Positions 11,335 to 21,490 of a stretch of 64,000 nucleotides of DNA are shown piece after piece. A program made the translations under genes and the position numbers. Positions within the stretch are counted from its first letter, which is position 1. Each line of letters begins with the position of its first letter. The DNA is from Coprinellus micaceus. Its lineage: Eukaryota > Basidiomycota > Agaricomycetes > Agaricales > Psathyrellaceae. Under the pieces are notes generated by a model that had not been told where the DNA came from, ran no database searches, and saw only the letters and a list, made by a program, of their open reading frames with translations. The stretch lies in contig OX596338.1 of NCBI GenBank assembly GCA_951394405.1, positions 496,001 to 560,000 of the forward strand. The letters are read 5' to 3'.

Positions 11335-12472
11335 ATGGGGTGAGCGTCATCCGTATCCTTTGTACGTGACATCCCTGATGGTTTTCTCCAACGTTCGCTC
11401 AAAAGGAAGTTCCTCAACCATCTACTCTTCGCGACACAATTAACCGCACTGGCCACGCATTTCCCATTCACCAAAGGAGCACTCCGAAATGCGACGATCG
11501 ATGATCAGTCTGGGGACTCCCTCACGGCGATCAAGCCTCGATACTCGCCAACGAAAGGCGGGGCATGGGAGGGACAGGAATGTCCGGGGTGCGGGGTGAG
11601 GCCGGACCCGTCCTTCGCCTTTAACCATACGTACATGGCGTCGACGTACAGGAAAGGGGAGGGGATAGCCCCGGTAGAGTTCTCGTTTGATTTCAATGGT
11701 CAGAGAGCTTCCATATCGTCGTGTATGTTGACGAGTTCTGATCCTTCAACTGATATCAGGGACAGCACTCTACGTTTTCTTAACACTGGCCCATAATTGT
11801 GGCAAAGGAGTCACGACCCTCACAGAGGCGAATTTCACCATCGATGATGGCCCTGCCACATTCTTCCAGCATACACCTGACATGAGCAGAACAGATTTCG
11901 AGTACCAATTCCCCGCGTTCGTGCGCGAAGGCTTGGATGACCGGACACACACGTTCAGATCAACGACGAGTGGCCCTGAATATCACATATTCATTAATTT
12001 TGACTACGCAATCTATACGTGAGCATTCACACTCCTCCGCATGTCTGCCCTCTGCTCACGCCTCTAGGGCGGAAACGACAGATACGACGATGGTGCCAGT
12101 GCAAAGCACGTCGACACTATCATAGGGTGCATTATTGGTGGTCTTAGTTTCTTCACCCTCGCTTATTTCGCCATCCGGTACTACCGACTACGGCGACGCA
12201 CCCAAGGCGCCCCCTTTTCACTCTACGCTTATTCCGGGGTTCGCAACTCACGCAGTGCAACCGATGCGCCCTACGTGGTAGCCACAGACAGTACAGGGAC
12301 ACCAGGAAGCCCTCCAAACCCCGAGACGCCCGTATTTACGGGGCAATGGGCGCCCGAACGACAATCGCTGCATGCGCTCAGAGTATATCGGCGGGTGTCC
12401 GCCGATGATTCGACAGGTACGCATACGGCCGCCCAGCCAGGGAATATACACAACCCTGCAGCACAAGTTTAA
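11335..12472 (+). CDS. Single-pass membrane protein with extracellular beta-sandwich-like domain, paralogue 1
   Basis: Best model: 11335-11339, 11406-11698, 11760-12018 and 12082-12472. The last three exons are well supported because they match the gene at 15156 in sequence and in intron phases (1 and 2). The extracellular part has RNATIDDQSGDS, a C-x2-C pair (ECPGCGVRPDP), STYRKGEGIAPVEFSF, ALYVFLTLAHNCG, NFTIDDGPATFF and NFDYAIYT. A transmembrane helix (IIGCIIGGLSFFTLAYFAI) follows, then a basic stop-transfer stretch and a short tail of about 90 residues. The weak point is the start. The frame is open upstream of the LNHLLF stretch but has no ATG. A five-base first exon ATGGG spliced at GTGAGC restores a Met and the frame. 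If that is wrong, the start has been lost and this copy is decaying. The likely location is the plasma membrane or secretory pathway. Confidence 0.66.
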
Positions 12473-15155
12473 GTCGCCGGGTCGAGTTCAAGTTGACAAG
12501 CCAAACGAAGGCCCGGAGAACCTAGCTGGGAGTTCGGACAAACGGCGAAGGGGGTGGACCGTGGTGTAAACGAGATTGATGCGAGCACCAGCCTCGCCCG
12601 TTGTTGGTGAGATGAGGGGGAGCAGCCGGGGCGATGTTTTTTGGACACGAAGTTTACTCCAACTTCCTTGAATGAGCGATCGTGAATATGAAGCGCTGCT
12701 ACTACATATACCCTGGACTTTTTACTTTGTGCCTTAGACTATTTAACGGTGTCACTCGTTGATGTACAGGTACTTAGCTACCTGCGCCTAACAGATGCCA
12801 CAGGAGATTAAAACGCCCTTCACGCTCCAGGTCATGGGTTCCCTAGGACGCCCCAGAGGGTCAGCAGCGGGCCAGGAACCGCCTCGAGGACTGCTTGCAA
12901 TGTGACCATCCAGAGATAGAGCACCCCAGAGTGCGGTTTCGACGGCGATAGTCTATCTCCCCTGGATTTGTATGAGCCACAGATCATTGGGATATCAGAG
13001 TGGAAGGTGTGACCGCTCAGGTCGACGCCCTCTCGGGGTGGGCTGCAGCCTACCAAAGGTTCTGTCAGCTCACGGAAATTAGGCGCCCATAGTGTCGACC
13101 AAGAAGTTGGTCCCTTTGCATCACTGTTCCTCGTTCCTAAATTGCTTCAGAGTCAATTGAGTTCACTCGGGTTGTATGTCATATGTCACAGGTTCCAGAG
13201 AACAAGCCTCGAGGACGAAGCTTAGAAGTGGCGTCACGGCGATGAGAAGCGATGACCACTCACGAGGAGTTTCATAATTTATCCCATACAGCGGACGTGG
13301 GGATGATAACGCCTTATGAGGTTGCACCACGAGCCGCAAGAGACCAAGGGAAATGTTCGAGCGTTAAATGAATCGGCGTGTGTCTGTGTGCCAGCGTGCC
13401 CAGAGGATGGGAGGCCGGTTCTAACCTTGTTCTCGTCACTTTGATCTGAATTGAATTCGGAGATGGCGTACAAACAAGAGGGCGGGATGTACAAACAAAA
13501 GCAGGCTGCAGCCCGAGTGGATTCATAATTTCGTCGTCGGGGCAGACCCACACTATTCACATTTTACCGAGAACACAACCCTTGAATATATATTCGTAGC
13601 ACGCCTACCTTTGTGCAACAATACGAATTGTGCTATTTCCAGCGACATCTTTAGTCTCCATCTGCACCCTGTGTTCTAAGAGCATGAACGCGGCGAGGAT
13701 CTCGTCCGATCGGACCCGTAACCCTCTGCTTCTCCTGCCACACACGTCGAAAACAGGTTCCGCTAGTTCGCTAGTTTCGGATGACTCAAGCGGTGGCAGG
13801 CACGTCCCCCAGGGAGAACTGGTGGAAGGCATGCAGTGAGCATAAGCGATCGTACAGCCTCCCACGAGATGGGGCTCATTGACACCACCCAACACAAGAC
13901 TCGGTGGATCTAGACAAAACCCCTGCTTACACTGTCGACGACAGTGTCCTGCCACGCAGTTAGGACGCAGATTGTTGAGCTTGGTCACACAGTACCTACA
14001 GGGCATTTATTACCTTCGGAGTCCTCGACAGCCATTCCTCTTGCTTCACCTCTTTCCCCCATTCGAAGGCTTTTAAATTTCACGTCCATATCGCTCCCGT
14101 CTCGGTCAGCGGTAGAGATGCTATGCCGTGGGTGGCTGCCAGCGTCAACGGAGAGGGAGACATTGAGGATGACCTCCTACAGAGCGTGCTCTAGGGGCCT
14201 TGACCTCGAGCAGCATCAAGGTCTCGAGAGGGTCAACAGTTTGCGAAGGAGCAGGGCACAGAATAAGTAGTCAGAGAGCTGACCCTGGCCGACCACGACT
14301 CGAGGGTTATGGGGTCGGGAATATAGCGCACACAACCATCCACTTCAGCGTAAACAAGCAGCCTCCGAGTCTTCATTGCGGCCAGCTGTGAGAACTATGA
14401 ACGCCGTTTCGTTCAGGGATCCGGGGGTCAGAAGGTAAGGACATGATAGTACACTTCCGTGAAGGGGAATGAGGCCTTCAGGCCCCGAACAAGGCGCCAA
14501 CTGGAAAGCGTTCGAGCGGCGTTTCAATCGGACTCTCAGACCCCATTGCGCTTGCACAGGCTTGCACTACTCGCTTGACTCTAACATCGAAGCGCGATGT
14601 TCAAGCGACGTATAGACCTTGCCCCCGCAAAACGAGTTCTCAAGGGTTGAGGTGTTCATTCGATGACTCTTCGGCTTGAACCCGAATTAGGTCGGACGCA
14701 ATGCCTGGTTGCAAGCCGTTCCACCTGTGAATATCACGGCATGGCTGTGGTGATGTGCGATGGCATCGCCGTTCAAAGTTCCCCTCCTACTACCATCTCT
14801 TATCCCTTCAAGTGGCCCTCTGGAGGGTACATCAGCTCCTCTTCTCCCATAGCTGGTCTAAACCATATCTCTCGAACCCTCTAACCTCAGGAGTAGCCCA
14901 ATTCACGAAGTCTGTGGGTGAGGCTTGGGCGCTTATCATACCCCCCCGGCAGATCCCAACATTGCGCGAAACAAGGATCAGGACCCCCCAGTTCCACGCA
15001 AATTCGGGGTCACCGTGAAACCCAAGCACCTCCCTGGCTGCCTGGCCCTGCCGTACGTTTGACGAAGGCTTGCCGATCCCCCTCCTCCCGCTGCTTTAAC
15101 CTCTACTACTCGCACCCTATTGGTCCACCCACCAAAGTAACCAGCAGGGACAAAC
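12473..15155. other. Spacer between the two membrane-protein paralogues
   Basis: This is 2.7 kb without a gene I can support. It contains the second copy of the diverged repeat (about 12830-13000, inverted relative to 330-540). Short frames on both strands lack motifs. The last 300 bases are the promoter region of the downstream gene. Confidence 0.5.
12830..13000 (-). repeat. Diverged dispersed repeat, copy 2 (inverted)
   Basis: The reverse complement aligns with about 330-540, sharing the ATCGCCGTCG / ACCGCACT block and the final GGGAACC block. It carries no open element of its own. Confidence 0.4.
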
Positions 15156-17213
15156 ATGGGGTCGATATCTCCCGTATCTTCCGCCCATGAACCATGTACA
15201 CGCCGTTCACGATCACCCTCACCTTTCCTCCTACATTTCTTCACAACCGACTTTCTCAACCGCTTGCTTTTCACCGTTGTTGTGGTCGTGTTTACTCTCA
15301 CCCAGCTACCATTCGCCAGAGCAGCCCTTCAAAACGCGACTGTCGACGACGAGTATGGCGACTCCCTCACAAAGACCAAGCCTCGGTTCCTGCCGAGCGC
15401 TGCAGGGGTATGGGAAGGGGAAGAATGTGCGGGGTGTCGAGTGAAGCCGGACCCTACCCGGACGTTTCGGAATACGTATCTGGCGGCCACGTATAGGAAG
15501 GATGATGGGGTTGACCCAGTGGAATTTTCTTTTCAATTCACTGGTAAGTGTCCTTGTGTATCCCAATCCGAAGAAACATATGTGAAAATTCGAGCGAATA
15601 GGTTCGGCCCTCTATGTATTCCTCACGCTTGCTCACAACTGCGGAGAAGGCATCACAACCCGCACAGAAACGAACTTCACCATTGACGACGGCCCTCCCA
15701 CATTTTTCAATCACACACCCAACATGAGTAGAACAGACTTCGATTACCAATTCCCCGCGTTCGTGCAGGAAGGCCTGGAGCACCGAACACATACCTTCAA
15801 AGCAACAACAAGTGGGCCCGATTATCATATTTTCATTAACTTTGACTACGCTATTTATACGTAAGTTTCGCTCCTTTCCTCGCCCTTTGGCTACCCTCAC
15901 ATGTGTTCTGCCTGAATCACAGGTATGACGACACCCTCATTGGCGGAGTTGTCGGTACAGCTGCCTCTCCGACTGGTTCTTCCACCACTAGCACCTCCAC
16001 ATCATCTACAACCTCTACGTCATCCTCAAACTCGAAAAGCAACAGCCTCGCCGGTCCCATCGCAGGAGGCGTCGTCGGGGGCCTTGCCATCTTCGGCGCC
16101 TTCATCTTCGCCCTGCTCTTCATCCGACGCCGCACACGACGCCGTGCTTCACTCTACCTCGATGGCTCGGACTACCCCAACGGTGCAGGAGCTGTCGGTG
16201 CCACGAGCTCTGGACGGCGGGGAAGGAAGCGGAAGGAGGAACCGAAAGAGTATCCCAACCCCGAGATATTCGCCTTTACGGGCCACTTGAATGACAACCG
16301 GCATGCGCGTTCAGAATATACGACGATGTCAGGGCACCCCCCAATCACCCCATTCACATATAATGCGGTCCCAAGCGGAAGCACGCATAGCCTTGGAGGA
16401 CCGACACAGGGTACTGGCTCTAGTATGAGCGGTAGTGGGAGTGGGAGCGGGAGTGGTGGAGCGATGTACCCACCGGCGCCGTATGGAACTGGTGCGGGGA
16501 GAGGATCTGGAAGGGGGAGAGGTGGGAATACGTCCCCTCAGCCCGTCCGGAAACATAGGGTAGGAGGGAGTGGAGGCGCAGCGAGTGACAACACCGGCCT
16601 CAGCTATATTACGGATTTGAGGACGAGAGAACCGGCTCTTCCTATGTATACCCCAAATCCTCCGCCAAACTCGAGCCAGCAGCACTTGAACTCACATCCA
16701 AATCACGATGTCGTGAGTATGGGCAGTGGCAGCGGGAGTAGTATGAGCGGGAACCCATACGGAGGGATTGAGGAGAGTGTGTACGCCGCGACTGGTGTGC
16801 GGCTGGACCCGATGCCGGCTCGACCAACGTACTATGCCACGAATCCCCAGGCAAGCAATCCGAGCCTCAGAGGTGGTCCCGTACCGCCGCCGCCGGGAGC
16901 AGGAGGTGCAGCTCAGCCTACTTCGAACCTTGACGCCCAAATGCACGCCCTGCAAGATTCGATCCGCTTGATCATCTCGAACCTCCAGGCGGAGAGGGAC
17001 GCTCTCAGGGCAAGAGGGGTGAGTAATGAGGCCATTCAACAGGATGGGGGTCTGGAGAAGATGACGGAGAGTTTGAGGCGGATGGCAGAGGAAATGAGTG
17101 TTTTGCAGGAAAGAAGGAGAGGTGGTGGTGGTGGTGGAGACCACGTAGATGAGAGTCGGAGAACGATGTCGACGCAGCCGCCTGGGTATGAGAGTTGGGG
17201 TCAACAAGGATGA
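15156..17213 (+). CDS. Single-pass membrane protein with extracellular beta-sandwich-like domain, paralogue 2
   Basis: Exons 15156-15543, 15602-15860 and 15923-17213 give 645 residues. Introns are 58 and 62 nt with GTAAGT donors, in phases 1 and 2, at the same places as in the gene at 11335. A hydrophobic signal segment (RLLFTVVVVVFTLTQL) precedes ALQNATVDDEYGDS. The extracellular domain repeats the paralogue's landmarks: the C-x2-C pair, AATYRKDDGVDPVEFSF, ALYVFLTLAHNCG, FTIDDGPPTFF and FDYAIYT. A Ser/Thr-rich stalk, a Gly/Ala-rich transmembrane helix (GGVVGGLAIFGAFIFALLFI) and an R-rich stop-transfer sequence follow. The cytoplasmic tail of about 330 residues is rich in Gly, Ser, Pro and Asn and ends in a coiled coil (LDAQMHALQDSIRLIISNLQ). 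This architecture is common in Agaricomycetes, and I know of no defined function. The tail is far longer than in paralogue 1. Confidence 0.85.
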
Positions 17214-17424
17214 TAATTTGGACTGGATTCCATGTTACGACGGTGATGCTTCGCTATGGACTTTGTCTCTTCATTTGGGTTTTTGCTGTGCGGATATTGG
17301 CGGCTCTTGTGCAATCATCACTGGTTAACAGCATGGGCATCTTGCTAAATCAACAGACGAGCTGGCGTTTCCGCACCTCCGAATTGACAGATGTGTACGA
17401 TTGAAGAAAGTATGATAATTAACT

Positions 17425-18843
17425 CTACATCCGTTCGATCTGGTCACGAATAGCTGCGCTCATCTCCCAAAACAACCTCCCAGCCTCCGACTCCCCGACG
17501 CCTTGGCCCCCACAGGGAACGTAAACGAGGAGTCGCTCGCTCGTTGTTTCCATAACTGCCGTCATTTCAGATTGAAACTTGGCCGAGATCGATAATTCGA
17601 ACGCATCCTCCGCCTCGTTTTGGTCTTCGCCTGCCACTGCATATCTCATATCGGGGGTGAATCGTACGCCACGAAGTTTTGGGTACTTTGAGGAGCTCGA
17701 AAGCACTTCGTCGAGCGCCTCCCAACACCGGCGATCGTGAAGGATGGGAGGGGTGCTTCGATGATCCATGCTGATGTATGCCAGTGGGACTGGTGACACA
17801 ACCCAAGATATTCTGAAAGCTATCACTTCCAGCGCTGGCTGAGGGCTGACGGATAGCATAGCATGGAAAAAGCGGGGTATGACTGGGTGTACGGCGTACC
17901 CCAAATCGGGGACGGAGAAGGTCGTAGAGAAGCCAATGGTGAGGCACTGTAACGTCGAGATAGTAGGAAGGGAGAGGTTCTCGCTACTATTAGATTGAGT
18001 TAGGTCGACTTCGGCTGCCAAGAGTGGTTGAGTGCTAGTCGTCTGTTTACACACATGCAATTTCCACTCACAAATGAAGTAGGGGTACTCCAGCCTTAGC
18101 GCTTTGAGACCGCGAGATGCCTGTGATATCAAATCCAAGGCATCTGGGTGGTGTTCTTCGTTTGATTCGCCAGTCAAGGTGAGAGAGAGATGAAGCACGC
18201 TGTCGAGCACAGGAGAGGCGCATGCGCGTGTGAGCGCCAGCATGGACCCGATACCTGTTCCGTCGCACACAAGGGTGGTCACCCTGAAAGGAAGGCCCTT
18301 CTCTGCAATTTTGTGGTCTGGTGTGAGAGAAATACCCCGGAACATACAGCGCTGAATGGTGCCAACCAGTCCGGGGTGTATAATACTCGATGGGAGGTCC
18401 TCGAACGCTGCCATGGACAACTGTCGCAGAGGATGACCCAGGAGCTTCGCGATCACCGATTGGCACAGGGGTGAGACTTCATCCCAATTTATATTGGAAT
18501 ACGACTTGATTGAGAGCTTTGTCAAACCTTGGAGCTCTTTCGCAATTCGCGATAGGGTGATCTGGCGATCGGCACGGCCCAAGGCATGCGCAGGAGGAAT
18601 GGTGAAGTCGAAGGTAAGGGAGAACTCCCGAACAAGTTTAAACAAAGATTTGTTGTTTTCCAGGATACTTCGCTTTGCCTGTCGAACGTTCACATCGATG
18701 ACCAGCACCCGGAAGAGGTACGATTGTGATCGATCGACAAAACGGGGTGAAGTGAGGGCTAATCCCTTCAAAGTGTCGAAATTTCCGCTGGCACAGTCGA
18801 CCAGCTTGTCCAGGATCTCCTGAGGTAGCGGTATCTTCGGCAT
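17425..18843 (-). CDS. F-box-like protein
   Basis: A single-exon gene on the minus strand. I chose the internal ATG at 18843 (472 residues) because it opens directly on an F-box-like segment, MPKIPLPQEILDKLVDCA, followed by LKGLALTSPRFVDRSQSYLF. That is the usual agaric pattern of a hydrophobic helix, a Leu-x-Ser-x-x-Phe turn and Arg-x-x-Leu-Phe. An upstream in-frame ATG at 18942 would add 33 unremarkable residues. The rest shows irregular Leu-rich segments typical of the variable substrate-binding part of fungal F-box proteins. If so, it would bind SKP1 in an SCF ubiquitin ligase. The target is unknown. Confidence 0.72.
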   Translation of the reverse strand: MPKIPLPQEILDKLVDCASGNFDTLKGLALTSPRFVDRSQSYLFRVLVIDVNVRQAKRSILENNKSLFKLVREFSLTFDFTIPPAHALGRADRQITLSRIAKELQGLTKLSIKSYSNINWDEVSPLCQSVIAKLLGHPLRQLSMAAFEDLPSSIIHPGLVGTIQRCMFRGISLTPDHKIAEKGLPFRVTTLVCDGTGIGSMLALTRACASPVLDSVLHLSLTLTGESNEEHHPDALDLISQASRGLKALRLEYPYFICEWKLHVCKQTTSTQPLLAAEVDLTQSNSSENLSLPTISTLQCLTIGFSTTFSVPDLGYAVHPVIPRFFHAMLSVSPQPALEVIAFRISWVVSPVPLAYISMDHRSTPPILHDRRCWEALDEVLSSSSKYPKLRGVRFTPDMRYAVAGEDQNEAEDAFELSISAKFQSEMTAVMETTSERLLVYVPCGGQGVGESEAGRLFWEMSAAIRDQIERM

Positions 18844-19648
18844 CCGCGGGATCGATATGGCAAGATGGAGGTGGCAGGGACGGGGGTTATGGGCGCTTGT
18901 TCTGGCGATCATCGCCACATGAATTCTCGACTTGTGTGCCACCGATTTGAGTTCCGCTCCGATCAGCCTGTCAACCGTGACATCATCTCGCTTCCTCTCT
19001 CTCGCCTTGAGCGCTTGAACGGTAGTTGGACCGAACCCTCATCTACCCTCCACCAATGGCATCGCATTGACCCATCGTCTGCGCCTTGTATTAAATAAGT
19101 CGACCATGGGAGGCACTCCAGGCCAGTGATGTGCTCACTTTGATTGACCCATTGAGAGCATCTGCATGAGGCCACCTGGGCGGGGTTGTCACGGTCTCCT
19201 TTTTTGTTTTTACAGCTTAGGTACTTTCCACCCCAACGCCTGGCGGAGCACTCCCCTCCCATGCATCGTCCCTGAAGCTGTGTACGTTTCGCCGAGAAAG
19301 TCCAATGGCTAGAGCTAGGCTCGTGCGACCTGACGGTAACTTCGACAGCATTTAGGTCGGTTCCATGAGCTGTGGGCTCAGACGAGAATGGGGGATTGTG
19401 GCACAGCAACGTCCGAGGGGCTTTGAACGGGTGTAGACTTCGCGCAGAGAACCTTGGCGGAACCAGATGTTCGAATGCGATCTTTCAAACCAAACTGATA
19501 TCACAGCACTTTACAGCATTTCAACCTGCTCCCATCCAGAGCCCAATAGAGGCCGTTCAGTCAATGCTTAAAAAGGAGGCTTGATAGGGCGTCTCCTCCT
19601 TGCGAATACATCTCACCCACCTGTCAGCCTACCCAACGGGAATTCGAC
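18844..19648. other. Divergent intergenic region
   Basis: Promoter region between the minus-strand F-box-like gene and the plus-strand DUF6593-like gene. A TTAAAAAGG stretch near 19567 lies about 80 bases upstream of the downstream start codon and could act as a TATA-like element. No other gene is visible. Confidence 0.45.
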
Positions 19649-20356
19649 ATGGCACTCTCAAATGAATCACAAGCGACCCTCGTCAACCCGACAGACGAGT
19701 ACCTCGAGCTCGTACTAGAGAAGTCGGCCACCGTCTTGAACACCCGCCTGCTCGTTAACGGAAGGGCCCGATACCGGACTGCCACTCTAGATCGGGATGG
19801 GGCGCACACCAAGGTCATTGACCTGAGGACCAACGAGGAGATGTCCTCAGTGAAGCGTAGGACCTTCTTCTCGGATAAGGTCCAGTTTGCGCGTCGATTC
19901 GGAGGGGAGGCAATCAAGAAGGATAAGTGGATGGTGGAGGGAAAGCTGGATAACGGATAGTACGTTCGCCAATGGGCTCGCTAGGAAAACTGGGTTGACA
20001 ACTCGCTCTAGCGACGCATGGGTGATCAACAGTGAAAGTGGCCGGTTCGTGTGGAGATGGGACGTCGAGAAAAGGATGGTGGTATGTAAGCGACAGTTTT
20101 CGCTAGCCTATAGCTCACGTATTCTGGAAAGCTCACCGCGGAGAACGCTCCCGACGACATCATCGCCTACGTGAAGGACGAACCTCCCATTTTCGCCCTC
20201 ATGGTGAAACCCGCAGCAGAGGGGAATCTGGACGAAATTATTCTCGTCTTCGCCATTCTCGAGCAACACTTGAGACTCGGCGTCAAGGCGCTGAGGGTCG
20301 CGGATGGTTGGGGAGCAGATGAACGGTCGACGATAACTGGAACCCCTTTGCGCTGA
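19649..20356 (+). CDS. DUF6593-like small protein
   Basis: Exons 19649-19959, 20012-20081 and 20132-20356 give 201 residues. Introns of 52 and 50 nt have GTACGT and GTATGT donors, and the phases agree. The protein starts MALSNESQATLVNPTDEYLE, with RYRTATLDRDG, then a short gap joined by splicing into GYDAWVINSESGRFVWRWD. The alternation of short beta strands with a Trp-rich core and the length of about 200 residues resemble the DUF6593 / tubby-like small proteins abundant in Agaricomycetes. I base that on pattern rather than a clear signature. It has no signal peptide, so it is probably cytosolic. Function unknown. Confidence 0.68.
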
Positions 20357-20708
20357 GAGTATGCCCATCACGGCAGTTCCACACTTGTTTATACCCCCAG
20401 TATGTATCATATCGGGTCGCTGAAGCGATACCTATTATGCGAACCACTATTGAGCGATTTTCATTGGGAAGGGGTAGAGAGTATGGGGTATTAAGAGAGA
20501 ACGAGGACCTACAATCTGAAGCCAAGGCGGGAAGCGCCGAAGCGGGCGCTAAAACCCGGGAATAGCCGGAGGGTCCTCGCTCACGTGGCGGCGAATGTCA
20601 AGTCCTGGTCCATTCTGACAGTTGACGCTCATCCTGACATTCTCTCCCTCGCTGAACCACCTATATTCCCCCCATTAATACACCTTACATTCAACCCTAA
20701 TCTCAGAA
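20357..20708. other. Short intergenic region
   Basis: This is the 3' flank of the DUF6593-like gene and the promoter of the COA1 gene. No feature stands out. Confidence 0.45.
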
Positions 20709-21490
20709 ATGCAGTCGGTACGACTGCAACAGGCACTATTGCGAAAAGCCACCCGATGCTACGCGACTCAAGGTCCAAAACGAAACCCGCCGGCAAAGCT
20801 CCCGGAGCCTGAGGTGTTCGCAGACACCTCGAGGCCACGGCCGTACTCTGGGTATCCTCCGAGACGAGATTTACCCAAAATCAAGGTGCGTGGTCGCCTA
20901 AGTGCACCTCATACATACCTGACACGGAATGATGCAGTCGAAATGGCCTGCTGCTTTGGGCGCGTTGGCGGTCGCTGGGACGTGTTGGGGACTCTTCATG
21001 ACGTACGCAACCAACCAGGAGAAACTTTCGAGTACCGTGTTCCGTAGTATCATGCGTTCGGTAAAGGCGGACGCGCAAATACGCGAGTTTCTGGGAGATG
21101 CAATTCGGCCACAACCAGAGTGGTGGTTGAATGGGGACCCACACGTCATTGGGCATGTGAGTATGAACTCGAGTCTCATGTTCTGTGGTGCTGAGATAAG
21201 GCCTGTAGATCAGCCAGCTTCAGGGCAACATTGACGTCAGCTTCAGAGTAAAGGGATCAAAAGGTGCGTTGTATCCTCGTTTCATGGACCCAACTCACCA
21301 AGGTTGTAGGATTGGGGACCGTCTACTTTACGAGCATACGGAAAGAGAAGGGGGCTTCCTATACAGTTTGTGAGTAACTATATCTAAAGTTTCAAATATC
21401 TCTAACCTTGTATTGGTAGTACGGTTTAAAGTCATATGCGATGATGGGACTGTTGTTCAGGTTTCGGATGCGCCGGTCCCAGCAACCTAA
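20709..21490 (+). CDS. COA1: Mitochondrial cytochrome c oxidase assembly factor COA1
   Basis: Five exons (20709-20885, 20938-21156, 21218-21263, 21310-21369, 21420-21490) give 190 residues. All junctions are GT-AG and keep the frame. The N terminus is an Arg-rich presequence without acidic residues (MQSVRLQQALLRKATRCYA), typical of matrix or inner-membrane import. A single membrane helix follows near residues 60-80 (AALGALAVAGTCWGLF). The conserved soluble domain contains VKADAQIREFLGDAIRPQPEW, LQGNIDVSFRVKGSKG, GTVYFTSIRKEKGA and RFKVICDDGT, the signature of the COA1/TIM21-like fold. COA1 sits in the inner membrane and helps Cox1 insertion and early complex IV assembly. The gene is compact and intact. 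The last two exons are short, so exon-skipping errors in automatic models are likely. Confidence 0.8.

Noticed and set aside
12130..12180. Stop codon read in one frame of the third ectodomain-to-membrane junction of the gene at 11335
   Set aside because: Using the acceptor at 12081 instead of the earlier CTAG restores the paralogue's T-Y-D-D join and an open membrane helix, so it is not a nonsense mutation.
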